Below, in pieces: positions 1 through 9,021 of a DNA stretch of 64,000 nucleotides; within the stretch, counting starts at the first letter, position 1, and each line of letters begins with the position of its first letter. The DNA comes from Clostridium magnum DSM 2767 (GTDB lineage Bacteria; Bacillota; Clostridia; Clostridiales; Clostridiaceae). The position numbers and the translations under genes were made by a program. Under the pieces are notes generated by a model that was not told the DNA's origin, did no database searches, and was given only the letters and a program-made list of their open reading frames with translations. The DNA lies in contig NZ_LWAE01000002.1 in the NCBI RefSeq assembly GCF_001623875.1, forward strand, positions 434,001 through 498,000. Reading direction: 5' to 3'.

Positions 1-309
1 GTGCTGCCTGAAGAACATGTAGTATGTCAGACAGTAGTAAGTTGTTATAGAGATTTATTTAAAAATGAACCGAAGGTGGACAAATGGACATTCTCAACAA
101 ATGCGGTTTCAATAATGGGCAGATACGGAATACCATGTATAGGCTTTGGTCCTGGTCATGAAGATCAAGCACATGCACCTAATGAAAAAACTTGGAAGGA
201 TGAACTTGTAAAATGTGCAGCAATGTATGCACTTATTCCAATAACATATGTAAGCAACTTTACTGATGAAGTGAAACTTGAATCAGATGGGGTTTCAAAC
301 CTCAACTGA
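1..309 (+). CDS. ygeY: YgeY-type M20 family hydrolase, C-terminal part (5' end outside window)
   Basis: Only the last ~100 residues lie in the window. The segment [13 protein letters not shown] carries the metal-binding His expected near the C-terminus of M20 di-zinc hydrolases of the YgeY/selenium-metabolism-hydrolase type. In enterobacteria and gut anaerobes ygeY sits beside ygeX, hyuA, ssnA and xdh genes in the anaerobic urate/purine catabolic cluster, which is the context here. Odd point: codons from position 268 on lie inside a dispersed repeat, so the C-terminal tail [13 protein letters not shown] and the stop codon are supplied by the repeat rather than by family sequence. The true start is upstream of base 1. 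Family assignment is fairly sure; the exact substrate is not established by sequence. Confidence 0.8.
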   Translation: MLPEEHVVCQTVVSCYRDLFKNEPKVDKWTFSTNAVSIMGRYGIPCIGFGPGHEDQAHAPNEKTWKDELVKCAAMYALIPITYVSNFTDEVKLESDGVSNLN

Positions 310-399
310 TTTTTAGTTGAACGAATCCAGGGACGTAACCGCTCTTTACTCCCTCTTTGGGAAGAGGGAGTAAAGAGCGGGTAGTCATCGGATAAATAA
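268..399 (+). repeat. Dispersed two-hairpin repeat, copy 1
   Basis: This is the first of five related elements in the window (others at 20243, 51345, 61163 and 63830). It begins GAAGTGAAACTTGAATCAG, has a first hairpin (GAATCAGATGGGG paired imperfectly with CCTCAACTGATTT), then GAATCCAGGGACGTA, and a second hairpin that here is a perfect 19-bp stem around a TGGG loop (CCGCTCTTTACTCCC... with GGGAGTAAAGAGCGG). It ends GTAGTCATCGGATAA. Outer helices ATCC/GGAT and GAC/GTC flank the CCGCTC/GAGCGG stem. It overlaps the 3' end of ygeY and supplies its last codons and stop. The family is unknown to me. Confidence 0.85.
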
Positions 400-404
400 T
401 AACT

Positions 405-680
405 TTCCTATATGGGGTTGCAAGGCGGAACTTTAACTTACACTTCGGAACATGTTACCAAACTTCCGCACGGTTAAAAACTTTTAATCAGTTTAAGGCT
501 CGTATTTTATAAAATCTTAGAATTGTCGATAAACTCGCTTTGCTCAGACAATCGAATATTCTAAGATTTTATAAAACACTTCGCTAAGACTGATAAAAAA
601 GTTTTTAAATGTGCTTTCAGTTTTGGTTACCTATTCCTACGTATAAGTTAAAGTTCAAGGTAAAAACCCTATATATACTT
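405..680. repeat. Large imperfect palindrome (~275 nt), MITE-like or giant hairpin
   Basis: The two halves are inverted copies of each other over about 135 nt per arm. Matching blocks, outside to inside: TATATGGGGTTGCAAGG with CAAGGTAAAAACCCTATATA; AACTTTAACTTA with TAAGTTAAAGTT; GGAACATGTTACC with GGTTACCTATTCC; AAAAACTTTTAATCAGT with ACTGATAAAAAAGTTTTT; TTTTATAAAATCTTAGAAT with ATTCTAAGATTTTATAAAA. The loop is near 535-545. Arms have diverged with scattered mismatches. There is no ORF inside, so if mobile it would be non-autonomous. It directly follows repeat copy 1. Confidence 0.8.
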
Positions 681-896
681 AAAACCTAACTAGAACTTAT
701 ACAGTGGTAGATCTACCTATAAAGATTAAACTAATCAATACATTAAAACGCATATTTAATTATTTTTCAGCATATAGAAGTTTTATAGGTATAAAAATAA
801 TTAGCAGTGTAAAAAAGATTTTAATGAGAATATTGGAAAGTATATTTAAGTTAAAGCTTAGTTGATACAGAAAATTATAGTATAGGTAGGGGGGGA
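681..896 (+). other. AT-rich upstream region of hyuA; no gene seen
   Basis: This stretch between the palindrome and hyuA has no convincing reading frame. A short self-complementary site, GGTAGATCTACC, lies at 707-718. A promoter for hyuA is expected here, but I cannot pick one with a clear -35/-10 pair. The GGGGGGAG ribosome site lies just before the ATG at 901. Confidence 0.4.
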
Positions 897-900
897 GTTT

Positions 901-2295
901 ATGGGTATAGTGCTTAAGGGTGGAAAAATAGTAACAGCAGTTGATACTTATTGCTCGGATATAAGAATAGAGAATGAGAAAATTGCTTGTATAAGTAATA
1001 ATTTGGAAAAGTCCGGTGACGAGATTATACCTGTGCATGGTTGTTATATTATGCCTGGAGGTATAGATACTCATACACATTTTGATTTAGAGGTAGGTTC
1101 TACACTAACTGCAGATGATTTCGGAAGTGGAACAAAAGCTGCCTTAGTTGGAGGCACCACTACAATACTGGATTATGCAACCCAAAATAAAGGAGAATCA
1201 TTAAAGGAAGCTATAAAAAATCAACACAAGAAAGCAAAAAATATTTGTTATTGCGATTATGGATTCCACATGGGTATTACGGATTGGAATGACAAAGTTT
1301 CAGATGAGATGGAAGATATGATTAAAGAGGAGGGAGTAACGTCATTTAAATTATATATGGCTTACAAAAAAACTCTTCAAGTAGATGACGGTGTAATATA
1401 TAAGGCATTGAGAAGAAGCAGAGATCTTAATAGTTTAATGGCCTTTCATTGTGAAAATGGAGATATTATAGATGCACTAATTGAGGAGACAAAATTAAAG
1501 GGCAATAAAACTCCCTACTATCATGCTTTCACTAGGCCTGCAGAGGTTGAAAAAGAAGCTATTGTAAGATTGCTTAATATTGGAGAAATTGCAGATTCGC
1601 CAGTATATATTGTGCATTTAAGCTCAAAAGAAGGTTTGTTAAGTATCTTAGATGCCAAAAAAAGAGGAGTTAAGGTCTATGTAGAAACCTGTCCTCAATA
1701 TCTATTGCTTGATGATTCCTGTTATGGTGGAAAAGATAGCACTAGCTTTGAGGGAGCAAAATACGTGATGTCACCTCCAATAAGAAAAGAATCTGATCAA
1801 GAGGCACTATGGTATGGAATAAGGTCCAGTGAGATACAAACTATTGGGACAGACCACTGTTCTTTCAATTATAAAAATCAAAAGGAAATAGGTATAGGAG
1901 ATTTTAGCAAGATTCCAAATGGAGCACCAGGAGTAGAACATAGAATGGCACTTATTTATACTTATGGTGTTTTATTTGGAAGGATAAGCTTGAATGAAAT
2001 GGTTGCACTTACTTCAACTAATGCTGCTAAGATATTTGGGCTATTTCCGCAAAAAGGGACTATTGCAATTGGCAGTGATGCAGACATTGTAGTTTGGGAT
2101 CCTAGATTTTCTACTCATATTAGTGCTGAAAAACAGACTCAAAGGGTTGATTATACACCTTATGAAGGTTTTGAACAGCGAGGAAGAGTGCTGTATGAAT
2201 TTTTAAGGGGAAATAAGGTGGTTTCAAAGGGAGAATTGATCGTAAAAAAACCTCTTGGTAAGTATTTATTCAGAAAAACTTGTATGGGGACGTAG
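901..2295 (+). CDS. hyuA: D-hydantoinase/dihydropyrimidinase-family amidohydrolase
   Basis: 464 residues, the usual length for cytosolic cyclic-amide hydrolases. Visible family features are the HxH metal motif GGIDTHTHFDLEVG (~residues 53-66), the Lys of TSFKLYMAY (~150) that is carboxylated in this family, the metal-binding His of AFHCENGD and IVHLSSKEG, and the catalytic Asp region TIGTDHCSFN. The enzyme opens hydantoin- or dihydropyrimidine-type rings. In purine clusters the homologue (HyuA) is assigned to ring opening of a purine-derived intermediate; that role here is inferred from neighbours. It starts after a GGGGGGAG site, and its stop is followed 4 bases later by the next gene, indicating co-transcription. 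Confidence 0.9.
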   Translation: MGIVLKGGKIVTAVDTYCSDIRIENEKIACISNNLEKSGDEIIPVHGCYIMPGGIDTHTHFDLEVGSTLTADDFGSGTKAALVGGTTTILDYATQNKGESLKEAIKNQHKKAKNICYCDYGFHMGITDWNDKVSDEMEDMIKEEGVTSFKLYMAYKKTLQVDDGVIYKALRRSRDLNSLMAFHCENGDIIDALIEETKLKGNKTPYYHAFTRPAEVEKEAIVRLLNIGEIADSPVYIVHLSSKEGLLSILDAKKRGVKVYVETCPQYLLLDDSCYGGKDSTSFEGAKYVMSPPIRKESDQEALWYGIRSSEIQTIGTDHCSFNYKNQKEIGIGDFSKIPNGAPGVEHRMALIYTYGVLFGRISLNEMVALTSTNAAKIFGLFPQKGTIAIGSDADIVVWDPRFSTHISAEKQTQRVDYTPYEGFEQRGRVLYEFLRGNKVVSKGELIVKKPLGKYLFRKTCMGT

Positions 2296-2299
2296 TGAG

Positions 2300-4858
2300 A
2301 TGGCTGGATTTATTCTAAATGGAAAGAAGGTCACTGCTGCGGAGGATATGAACTTTCTTGAATACTTAAGAGAACAACAAAACTTAACTTCAGTAAAAAA
2401 CGGATGTGGAGAAGGAGCATGTGGTGCTTGTATGATACTTGTGGAGGGTAAGGCAGTTAGGGCCTGCATTTTTACAACTTCAAAGATGAATGGTAAGGAA
2501 ATAAAGACCTTAGAAGGTTTGTCTGAATTTGAAAGAGAAGTTTTTAGCTGGGCTTTTGCGAAAGCTGGAGCAGTACAATGTGGATTTTGTATTCCGGGGA
2601 TGATAATAAGTGCAAAGTCTCTATTAGATGTTAATTTAAATCCTACGAAAAAGGAGATCAAAACTGCAATTAGAGGAAATATATGCAGATGTACTGGATA
2701 TGTCAAAATAGTAAAAGCTATAAAAATGGCAGCAGAAGCATTTAGAGATGGAGAAATTTACGATTCAGAACAGTATAAAGGAAAGATTGGAGAAAGGCTT
2801 CCAAGAATAGACGCCAGAAAAAAAGTTCTTGGAATAGCAGAATATGTTGATGATATGAAAGTTCCAGGGATGCTTTACGGGTCTGCTTTAAGAACTAAAT
2901 ATCCTAGAGCTTTAATAAAAAGCATTGATATTTCTGAAGCACTAAAACATCCGGAGGCGGAAGTAGTTCTTACAGCAAAAGATGTCCCGGGAAATAGGTT
3001 TATAGGACATATTGTTAAAGACTGGCCTGCTATGATAGCAGAAGGTGAAGAGACAAGATATGTTGGGGATGCGGTAGCTTTAGTAGCTGCCAGAAGCAAA
3101 AAGTCGTTAAGTGAGATACTAAATCTTATAAAGGTAGAGTATCAGGAATTAGAACCTCTTAGCAGCCCAGCTATGGCATTAGCGCCTAATGCTCCTAAAA
3201 TTCACCCTGGTGGTAATATTCTCAAAGTGGAAAAGGTAAAAAGAGGAGATGTTGATGAAGCAATAGCCAAATCCAAATACGTAGTTACTAAGAACTACTC
3301 AACACCTTTTACAGAACATGGATTTTTAGAAACTGAGAGTGCATTGGCTATATCCGATGGGGATGGGATTACTATTTATACTGGTGGACAAGGAGTATAC
3401 GATGAACAAAGAGAAATCTCTGAGCTTTTAGGATTACCGAAAGAGAAAGTAAGATCAATCAGTAAATATGTTGGGGGAGGGTTCGGAGGAAAAGAAGACA
3501 TGAGTGTACAGCATCATGCCGCTCTTCTTTCATGGTTTACAAAAAAGCCCGTTAAAGTGACTTTAAGTCGTAAAGAAAGTATAATGGTTCATCCAAAGAG
3601 ACATGCCATGGAAATATCTATAACTTCTGCCTGTGATGACAATGGTAATCTAACTGCTTTTAAAGCAAAAATCATATCAGATAGTGGTGCTTATGCATCT
3701 TTAGGTGGCCCTGTAATTCAAAGAGCTTGCACACATGCAGCGGGACCATATAGATGTCCAAATGTAGAGATTGAGGGGATAGCTGTATATACTAATAATC
3801 CCCCAGCAGGAGCGTTTAGAGGCTTTGGTGTAACACAGTCAGTCTTTGCATCAGAATGCAATTTAAATCTCTTAGCCGAGAAAGCTTCAATATCACCTTG
3901 GGAAATAAGGTTTAGAAATGCTGTAGAACCAGGGCAGGTACTACCTAATGGACAGATTGCTGATGAAGGAACTGCTATTAAAGAAACTCTTATTGCTGTT
4001 AAAGATGAGTATGATAAAAGTAAATATGCAGGGATAGCATGTTGTATGAAAAATTCAGGTGTAGGTGTTGGTATACCTGATATAGGTAGGTGCAGCTTAG
4101 CAGTTATAAAGGGTAAGGTGCATATAAGAACTAGTGCAGGTTGTGTAGGTCAAGGTCTTGGAACAATTCTAATGCAAATCATATGTGACACAACAGGATT
4201 ATCACCTGAACAAATAGTATTGGATCCACCAGATACATTACTTACACCAAATTCAGGAACTACAACAGCATCGAGACAAACAGTGTTTACTGGAGAAGCT
4301 ACAAAGATTGCTGCGTTAAAACTGAAAGAAAAAATGTTAACCCAATCTTTAAATCATTGTGAAGGGCAGGAATTCTATGGAGAATATCGAGGAATTACTG
4401 ATCCTATCAATTCAGATAGACAAAATCCAGTGAGCCATGTTGCCTATGGCTATGCAACACAGGTAGTGACACTTAATGAAGATGGAAAGGTAGAGAAGGT
4501 AGTTGCAGCTCATGACGTAGGAAAATCTATAAATATAACTAATGTTGAAGGGCAAATAGAAGGCGGGGTAGTTATGGGACTTGGATATGGACTTACAGAG
4601 GACTACCAACTAAATAAATCTGTTCCAACTGCTAAATTTGGAACACTAGGTTTATTTAGAGCAACTGACATACCTGAAATCAAATCAATAGTTATAGAAA
4701 AAAACAGTTCATCCCTTGCTTATGGTGCAAAGGGGGTAGGGGAAATAACCACTATACCAACGCCACCAGCAATACAAGGAGCCTATTATAGATTAGATGG
4801 CAAGTTTAGAAATAAACTTCCTCTTGAGAACACTTTTTACAGCAAGAAAAAAAATTAA
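2300..4858 (+). CDS. xdhD: Selenium-dependent-type xanthine dehydrogenase, fused FeS and molybdopterin domains
   Basis: 852 residues from the ATG at 2300; an in-frame start at 2255 would overlap hyuA and is less likely. Domains in order: plant-type [2Fe-2S] (CGEGACGACMILVEGKAVRAC, ~35-60), a second [2Fe-2S] domain (CGFCIPG...CRCTGY, ~85-135), then xanthine-oxidase-type molybdopterin domains (GGGFGGKED, GAFRGFGVTQ, and the C-terminal GAKGVGE with the catalytic Glu). There is no FAD domain, so electrons must leave through another partner. The fused FeS-Mo layout and ~850 residues match the family called selenium-dependent xanthine dehydrogenase (E. coli XdhD-like). Selenium there is a labile cofactor, not selenocysteine, and no in-frame TGA is present. 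It probably interconverts xanthine/hypoxanthine or urate. Confidence 0.88.
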   Translation: MAGFILNGKKVTAAEDMNFLEYLREQQNLTSVKNGCGEGACGACMILVEGKAVRACIFTTSKMNGKEIKTLEGLSEFEREVFSWAFAKAGAVQCGFCIPGMIISAKSLLDVNLNPTKKEIKTAIRGNICRCTGYVKIVKAIKMAAEAFRDGEIYDSEQYKGKIGERLPRIDARKKVLGIAEYVDDMKVPGMLYGSALRTKYPRALIKSIDISEALKHPEAEVVLTAKDVPGNRFIGHIVKDWPAMIAEGEETRYVGDAVALVAARSKKSLSEILNLIKVEYQELEPLSSPAMALAPNAPKIHPGGNILKVEKVKRGDVDEAIAKSKYVVTKNYSTPFTEHGFLETESALAISDGDGITIYTGGQGVYDEQREISELLGLPKEKVRSISKYVGGGFGGKEDMSVQHHAALLSWFTKKPVKVTLSRKESIMVHPKRHAMEISITSACDDNGNLTAFKAKIISDSGAYASLGGPVIQRACTHAAGPYRCPNVEIEGIAVYTNNPPAGAFRGFGVTQSVFASECNLNLLAEKASISPWEIRFRNAVEPGQVLPNGQIADEGTAIKETLIAVKDEYDKSKYAGIACCMKNSGVGVGIPDIGRCSLAVIKGKVHIRTSAGCVGQGLGTILMQIICDTTGLSPEQIVLDPPDTLLTPNSGTTTASRQTVFTGEATKIAALKLKEKMLTQSLNHCEGQEFYGEYRGITDPINSDRQNPVSHVAYGYATQVVTLNEDGKVEKVVAAHDVGKSINITNVEGQIEGGVVMGLGYGLTEDYQLNKSVPTAKFGTLGLFRATDIPEIKSIVIEKNSSSLAYGAKGVGEITTIPTPPAIQGAYYRLDGKFRNKLPLENTFYSKKKN

Positions 4859-4890
4859 AGATTGCATAGCAATCAAAAGGGGGCAACTTA

Positions 4891-6174
4891 ATGCAAGATA
4901 GGTATGCCATTAAGGGTAATATCATTTTTACTAAAACTCCAGAGAGGTTTGAAGTACTTGAAAATGGATATCTTGTTGTAGAAGGCAAATTCGTAAAAGG
5001 TATTTACAGAAGTCTTCCAAATGAATTCAGGAAAATAAAGATAATAGATTATGAAAATGCAATTATAATACCGGGATTTGTTGATCTTCATTCACATGCA
5101 CCACAGTTTCCAAATTTGGGGTTAGGACTTGATAAGGAACTAATGAACTGGCTTCAAACATATACGTTTCCCGAAGAATTCAAGTATTCAAATAGTAGTT
5201 ATGCAAAAAAAGTGTATTCAGCCTTCATAAAGGAACTATGGAGATTTGGTACAACTAGAGCATGTGTTTTTTCCACTCTTCATAAGAACACAACAAAATT
5301 ATTAATGGATTTATTCGCTGAATCAGGATTATCAGCATACGTAGGCAAAGTAAATATGGATAGAAATTCACCGGAATATTTAATAGAAACAACAAAAGCC
5401 TCAATTAAGGATACAATTGAAATATTGGAGGAATATTCAAATAAATATGAACTTGTGAAACCAATAATCACTCCAAGATTTGTTCCAAGCTGTACTTTTC
5501 AGTTGCTAAAAGGTTTGGGGAATTTGGCCCAAAAGTACGATGTTCCTGTACAATCTCATCTGTGTGAAAATTATGATGAAATTAGTTTCGTAAAAAAATT
5601 GCATCCTGATTATAAAAACTATTCAAGTATATACAATGATGCCAGATTATTTGGAGATGTGCCTACGATTATGGCTCATTGTGTTTTGGTAGATGAAGAT
5701 GAGATTGAACTTATGTCAAGAAAAAAGGTTTTTGTTGCTCATTGTTCAAATTCCAATTATAATCTATCAAGCGGTATTGCACCTATTAGAAGCTTTATAA
5801 CAAGAGGAATTTCAGTAGGACTTGGAAGTGACATATCTGGAGGACATAGTCTATCAATGATGAATGTGATTGTAAATGCTGCTCAGGCATCAAATATAAA
5901 ATGGCTTGAAAAGGGCAGGGCAGATAAGCCTCTTAGTATTTCAGAGTTATTCTACCTGGCAACCAAGGGTGGAGGCAAGTTTTTTGGCAAGGTAGGAAGC
6001 TTTGAAGAGGGCTATGAGTTTGATGCTTTGATTATAGATGATAGCAGCCTATATGCATTTAAACCATTATCAATAGAAGAGAGGCTGAAAAAGTTTATTT
6101 ATATTGGTGATGACCGAAATATTAAGGTAAGATATGCAGCAGGTAAAAAAATAGAAGAGCCTAGGTGTTACTGA
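4891..6174 (+). CDS. guaD: Guanine deaminase
   Basis: 427 residues, the standard length for the amidohydrolase-type guanine deaminase. Signatures: PGFVDLHSHAPQFPN with the HxH metal site followed by LMNWLQTYTFPEE, typical of GuaD; SHLCEN (~225) with a metal-ligand His; MAHCVLV; and GLGSDISGGHS with the catalytic metal-binding Asp. It hydrolyses guanine to xanthine and ammonia in the cytosol, feeding the neighbouring xanthine dehydrogenase. In E. coli clusters the equivalent slot holds SsnA or GuaD; the TFPEE block favours GuaD. Translation starts at the ATG after AAAGGGGG, 32 bases past the upstream stop, so it is probably in the same operon. Confidence 0.9.
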   Translation: MQDRYAIKGNIIFTKTPERFEVLENGYLVVEGKFVKGIYRSLPNEFRKIKIIDYENAIIIPGFVDLHSHAPQFPNLGLGLDKELMNWLQTYTFPEEFKYSNSSYAKKVYSAFIKELWRFGTTRACVFSTLHKNTTKLLMDLFAESGLSAYVGKVNMDRNSPEYLIETTKASIKDTIEILEEYSNKYELVKPIITPRFVPSCTFQLLKGLGNLAQKYDVPVQSHLCENYDEISFVKKLHPDYKNYSSIYNDARLFGDVPTIMAHCVLVDEDEIELMSRKKVFVAHCSNSNYNLSSGIAPIRSFITRGISVGLGSDISGGHSLSMMNVIVNAAQASNIKWLEKGRADKPLSISELFYLATKGGGKFFGKVGSFEEGYEFDALIIDDSSLYAFKPLSIEERLKKFIYIGDDRNIKVRYAAGKKIEEPRCY

Positions 6175-6177
6175 ATT

Positions 6178-6213
6178 AAAGTTTTCAGGATTCATCAATC
6201 TTGAAACTTTAAT
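6178..6213 (+). terminator. Intercistronic hairpin guaD/permease
   Basis: AAAGTTTTCAGGAT and ATCTTGAAACTTT pair with two small mismatches. No T-tract follows, so it is more likely an mRNA processing or partial attenuation hairpin than a strong terminator. Confidence 0.45.
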
Positions 6214-6237
6214 ATAAATTTATATGGGAGGTATCTT

Positions 6238-7662
6238 ATGCAAACCAAAATTAATGGTGAGAAAAACTCATTTTTGGAATCCTTTTTTAAATTAAAGGAA
6301 AACAAGACAAACGTAAGGACAGAAATACTTGCGGGAGTTACTACTTTTATTACAATGGCCTATATAATATTTGTCAATCCTAATATCCTTAAATTAGCAG
6401 GCATGAACTCAGCAAATGCAGTAGGTGATGCAGCTGGAAAGTTTGCTGTTGGTAGTGATCCGATAGTATCAGCAGTATTTGTTGCTACTTGTCTAGCAGC
6501 TGCAGTGGGTACATTCATAATGGGATTTTATGCAAATTTACCTTTTGCACAGGCTCCAGGAATGGGACTAAATGCATTCTTTACATTTACAGTTTGTATG
6601 ACATTGAAATTCACATGGCAGCAGGCACTTTCTGCAGTTTTAATATCAGGAATTTTATTTATAATTATTACAGTTACTTTAATACGTGAGAAAATAGTTG
6701 ATGCTATACCTCAAAATCTTAAGTTTGCAATTTCTGGAGGTATAGGATTATTCATAGCACTTATTGGATTAAAGAGTGGAGGAATAATAGTTGCAAACCC
6801 ATCAACTCTTGTTGGGTTTGGAAACTTTACACAGCCAGGAACACTGCTTACTTTAATAGGAATTGTGATAACTGGTATTCTTATGGCTAAAAACGTAAAG
6901 GGATCAATACTTATAGGTATTATCTTAACTACGATTATAGGAATTCCTATGGGTATTACTTCACTATCTAATGTACATGTTTTTAGTGCACCTCCTTCAC
7001 TTGCCCCTACTTTTGCTGCATTTGACTTTGCCGGTCTTTTATCGAAGGGTGGAGGCAGTATATTAGGTGCAATCTTAATTGTTATCATGGTTGTAATAAC
7101 AATTTGTTTAGTGGATCTTTTTGATACTATTGGAACACTTGTTGGAACTGCTACAAAGGCAGGTATGGTAGATGAAAATGGTAAGGTTTTGAGAATGAAA
7201 AAGGCTCTTATTTGCGATGCAGTTGCAACAACTGCAGGTTCAGTTTTAGGAACTAGTACCGTTGTAACCTATGTTGAATCAACAGCCGGTGTAACTGCAG
7301 GGGGAAGAACTGGTCTTACATCTGTAACAGTAGGTGTATTATTTATTCTCTCATTATTTTTCTCAGGACTTGTTGGAATAGTTCCAGGTCAGGCTACAGC
7401 ACCAGCACTTATTATAGTAGGTGTTTTGATGTTAGGAGCTGTTAAAAATATAGATTTTAGTGATTTTACAGAAGCACTGCCTTCTTTTTTCGCAATTGCA
7501 ATAATGCCTTTTAGTTATAGCATAGCAAACGGAATTGCAGCAGCTATGATATTTTATCCAATAGTAAAAGTGGCTACAGGAAGACATAAAGAACTCCACC
7601 CAATAGTATATATACTTGCTCTATTATTCATTTTAAGATTTATATTACTTCCAGGGGAATAA
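6238..7662 (+). CDS. NCS2/AzgA-PbuG-type purine permease
   Basis: 474 residues, a polytopic membrane protein with about 12-14 hydrophobic segments. The N-terminal block EILAGVTTFITMAYIIFVNP is the hallmark of the AzgA/PbuG branch of nucleobase permeases (adenine/guanine/hypoxanthine:H+ symport). Other family blocks are the glycine-rich QAPGMGLNAFF, DLFDTIGTLVG and TSTVVTYVESTAGV. Its place between guanine deaminase and ygeX makes it the uptake step of the purine pathway; urate or xanthine carriage is possible but cannot be read from the sequence. A good GGGAGG site precedes the ATG. Confidence 0.9.
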   Translation: MQTKINGEKNSFLESFFKLKENKTNVRTEILAGVTTFITMAYIIFVNPNILKLAGMNSANAVGDAAGKFAVGSDPIVSAVFVATCLAAAVGTFIMGFYANLPFAQAPGMGLNAFFTFTVCMTLKFTWQQALSAVLISGILFIIITVTLIREKIVDAIPQNLKFAISGGIGLFIALIGLKSGGIIVANPSTLVGFGNFTQPGTLLTLIGIVITGILMAKNVKGSILIGIILTTIIGIPMGITSLSNVHVFSAPPSLAPTFAAFDFAGLLSKGGGSILGAILIVIMVVITICLVDLFDTIGTLVGTATKAGMVDENGKVLRMKKALICDAVATTAGSVLGTSTVVTYVESTAGVTAGGRTGLTSVTVGVLFILSLFFSGLVGIVPGQATAPALIIVGVLMLGAVKNIDFSDFTEALPSFFAIAIMPFSYSIANGIAAAMIFYPIVKVATGRHKELHPIVYILALLFILRFILLPGE

Positions 7663-7675
7663 AATAACTAATATA

Positions 7676-7710
7676 TTTTAGAGGGAATGCTGAGCCATAT
7701 CCCTCTAAAA
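7676..7710 (+). terminator. Intercistronic hairpin permease/ygeX
   Basis: TTTTAGAGGG pairs perfectly with CCCTCTAAAA around a 15-nt loop. It lacks a T-run, so it may be a partial terminator or a stabilising 3' hairpin. Confidence 0.5.
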
Positions 7711-7732
7711 CTATAACATAATGGGGGGATTT

Positions 7733-8920
7733 ATGTTGAAGTGGATTGTTAATAAAAATAAAAACATAGGGGATCATAAACCATTATTAGATGAAAGTAC
7801 TTTATCTGAGATTAAAAATTTTCATGAGAGCTTTAAGGAATATGAGCAGACACCACTGATTAGGTTAAGGGGAATGGCTGAACAATTAGGTTTGTCTGAG
7901 ATTTTTGTTAAAGATGAATCCTTTCGCTTCGGATTAAATTCATTTAAAGTTCTAGGAGCATCTTATGCTATCGGTAAGCACTTAACACAAAAATTAGGAA
8001 GGGATATAGGTGAAGTTTCATTTTCTATGCTAGGATCTGATAAAGTAAAAAAACAGCTTGGAAAACTTACCTTTGTTACTACTACAGATGGAAATCATGG
8101 AAAAGGGGTTGCCTGGGTAGCTAAACAATTAAATTATAAAGCAGTTGTATACATGCCAAAGGGGACTACCAAAAATAGATTGAATAATATTACTGAACTG
8201 GGGGCAGAGGTCAGTATTACGGAATGGAACTATGATGATACTATACGTTTTACAGCAGAGCAAGGTATTAAAAATAGATGGGAAGTTATTCAGGATACAG
8301 CATGGGATGGTTATGAAGATGTTCCTAAATGGATTATGCAGGGATACTCAACTTTAGCCCAGGAGGCCATTGAGCAGTTAAAGGGTGAAATACCAACCCA
8401 TATATTTTTACAGGCAGGTGTGGGAGCTTTTGCAGGTATTATTGCTAGCGTATTTGTGACTGCTTTTAAGGAAAATTCACCGATGATTATAGTGGTAGAG
8501 CCAGATAAAGCTGACTGCTTCTACAAATCTGCAGAAGTAGGTAAAATCGAAACAGTTAAGGGTGAGATGAATACAATAATGGCTGGACTTGCTTGTGGAG
8601 AACCTAACCCAGTTAGCTGGGAGATTTTAAAACACTGCGCAGATGTATTTATATCAGTACCTGATTGGGTCACCGCAAGAGGAATGCGTGTTTTAGGAAA
8701 TCCTCTTAAAGGAGACACAAGAGTAATATCTGGAGAGTCAGGAGCTGTAACAGCAGGAGTATTGTCTATTGTTGCAGGTAGTGAGAGATATAAGGGCCTA
8801 AGAGAAATATTAAACCTCAATAAGGAATCTAAGGTTTTAGTTTTCAGTACAGAGGGAGATACTGACCCCGAGGTATATAGGCGAATTGTTTGGGACGGAG
8901 ACTATCAGAGTTCGCTATAG
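7733..8920 (+). CDS. ygeX: 2,3-diaminopropionate ammonia-lyase (YgeX type)
   Basis: 395 residues from the ATG at 7733, placed 3-4 bases after a GGGGGGA run; an ATG at 7721 is in frame but overlaps the ribosome site. Fold-type II PLP enzyme: the Schiff-base Lys lies in GLNSFKVLGASYA (~73), the substrate loop in TTDGNHGKGVAW, and the phosphate loop in QAGVGAFAG. YgeX converts 2,3-diaminopropionate to pyruvate and ammonia. In anaerobic urate degradation it is one of the most characteristic cluster members, producing pyruvate from the opened purine skeleton. The length and blocks match the family closely. Confidence 0.9.
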   Translation: MLKWIVNKNKNIGDHKPLLDESTLSEIKNFHESFKEYEQTPLIRLRGMAEQLGLSEIFVKDESFRFGLNSFKVLGASYAIGKHLTQKLGRDIGEVSFSMLGSDKVKKQLGKLTFVTTTDGNHGKGVAWVAKQLNYKAVVYMPKGTTKNRLNNITELGAEVSITEWNYDDTIRFTAEQGIKNRWEVIQDTAWDGYEDVPKWIMQGYSTLAQEAIEQLKGEIPTHIFLQAGVGAFAGIIASVFVTAFKENSPMIIVVEPDKADCFYKSAEVGKIETVKGEMNTIMAGLACGEPNPVSWEILKHCADVFISVPDWVTARGMRVLGNPLKGDTRVISGESGAVTAGVLSIVAGSERYKGLREILNLNKESKVLVFSTEGDTDPEVYRRIVWDGDYQSSL

Positions 8921-9021
8921 TCTATTTTTATAGATATCCAACTACAAACTTAGATTTAGTCTCAATAATATACAGATATTGGAAAAATATTTATACTAAT
9001 TTACTGGGAGGAGTTTCAAAT

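Noticed and set aside
760..1080. Minus-strand reading frame of 106 codons overlapping hyuA
   Set aside because: It runs antisense through the hyuA start and its promoter region, has low-complexity composition and no ribosome site.
2300..4858. Possible selenocysteine incorporation in the selenium-type dehydrogenase
   Set aside because: There is no in-frame TGA; the family uses a labile selenium cofactor.
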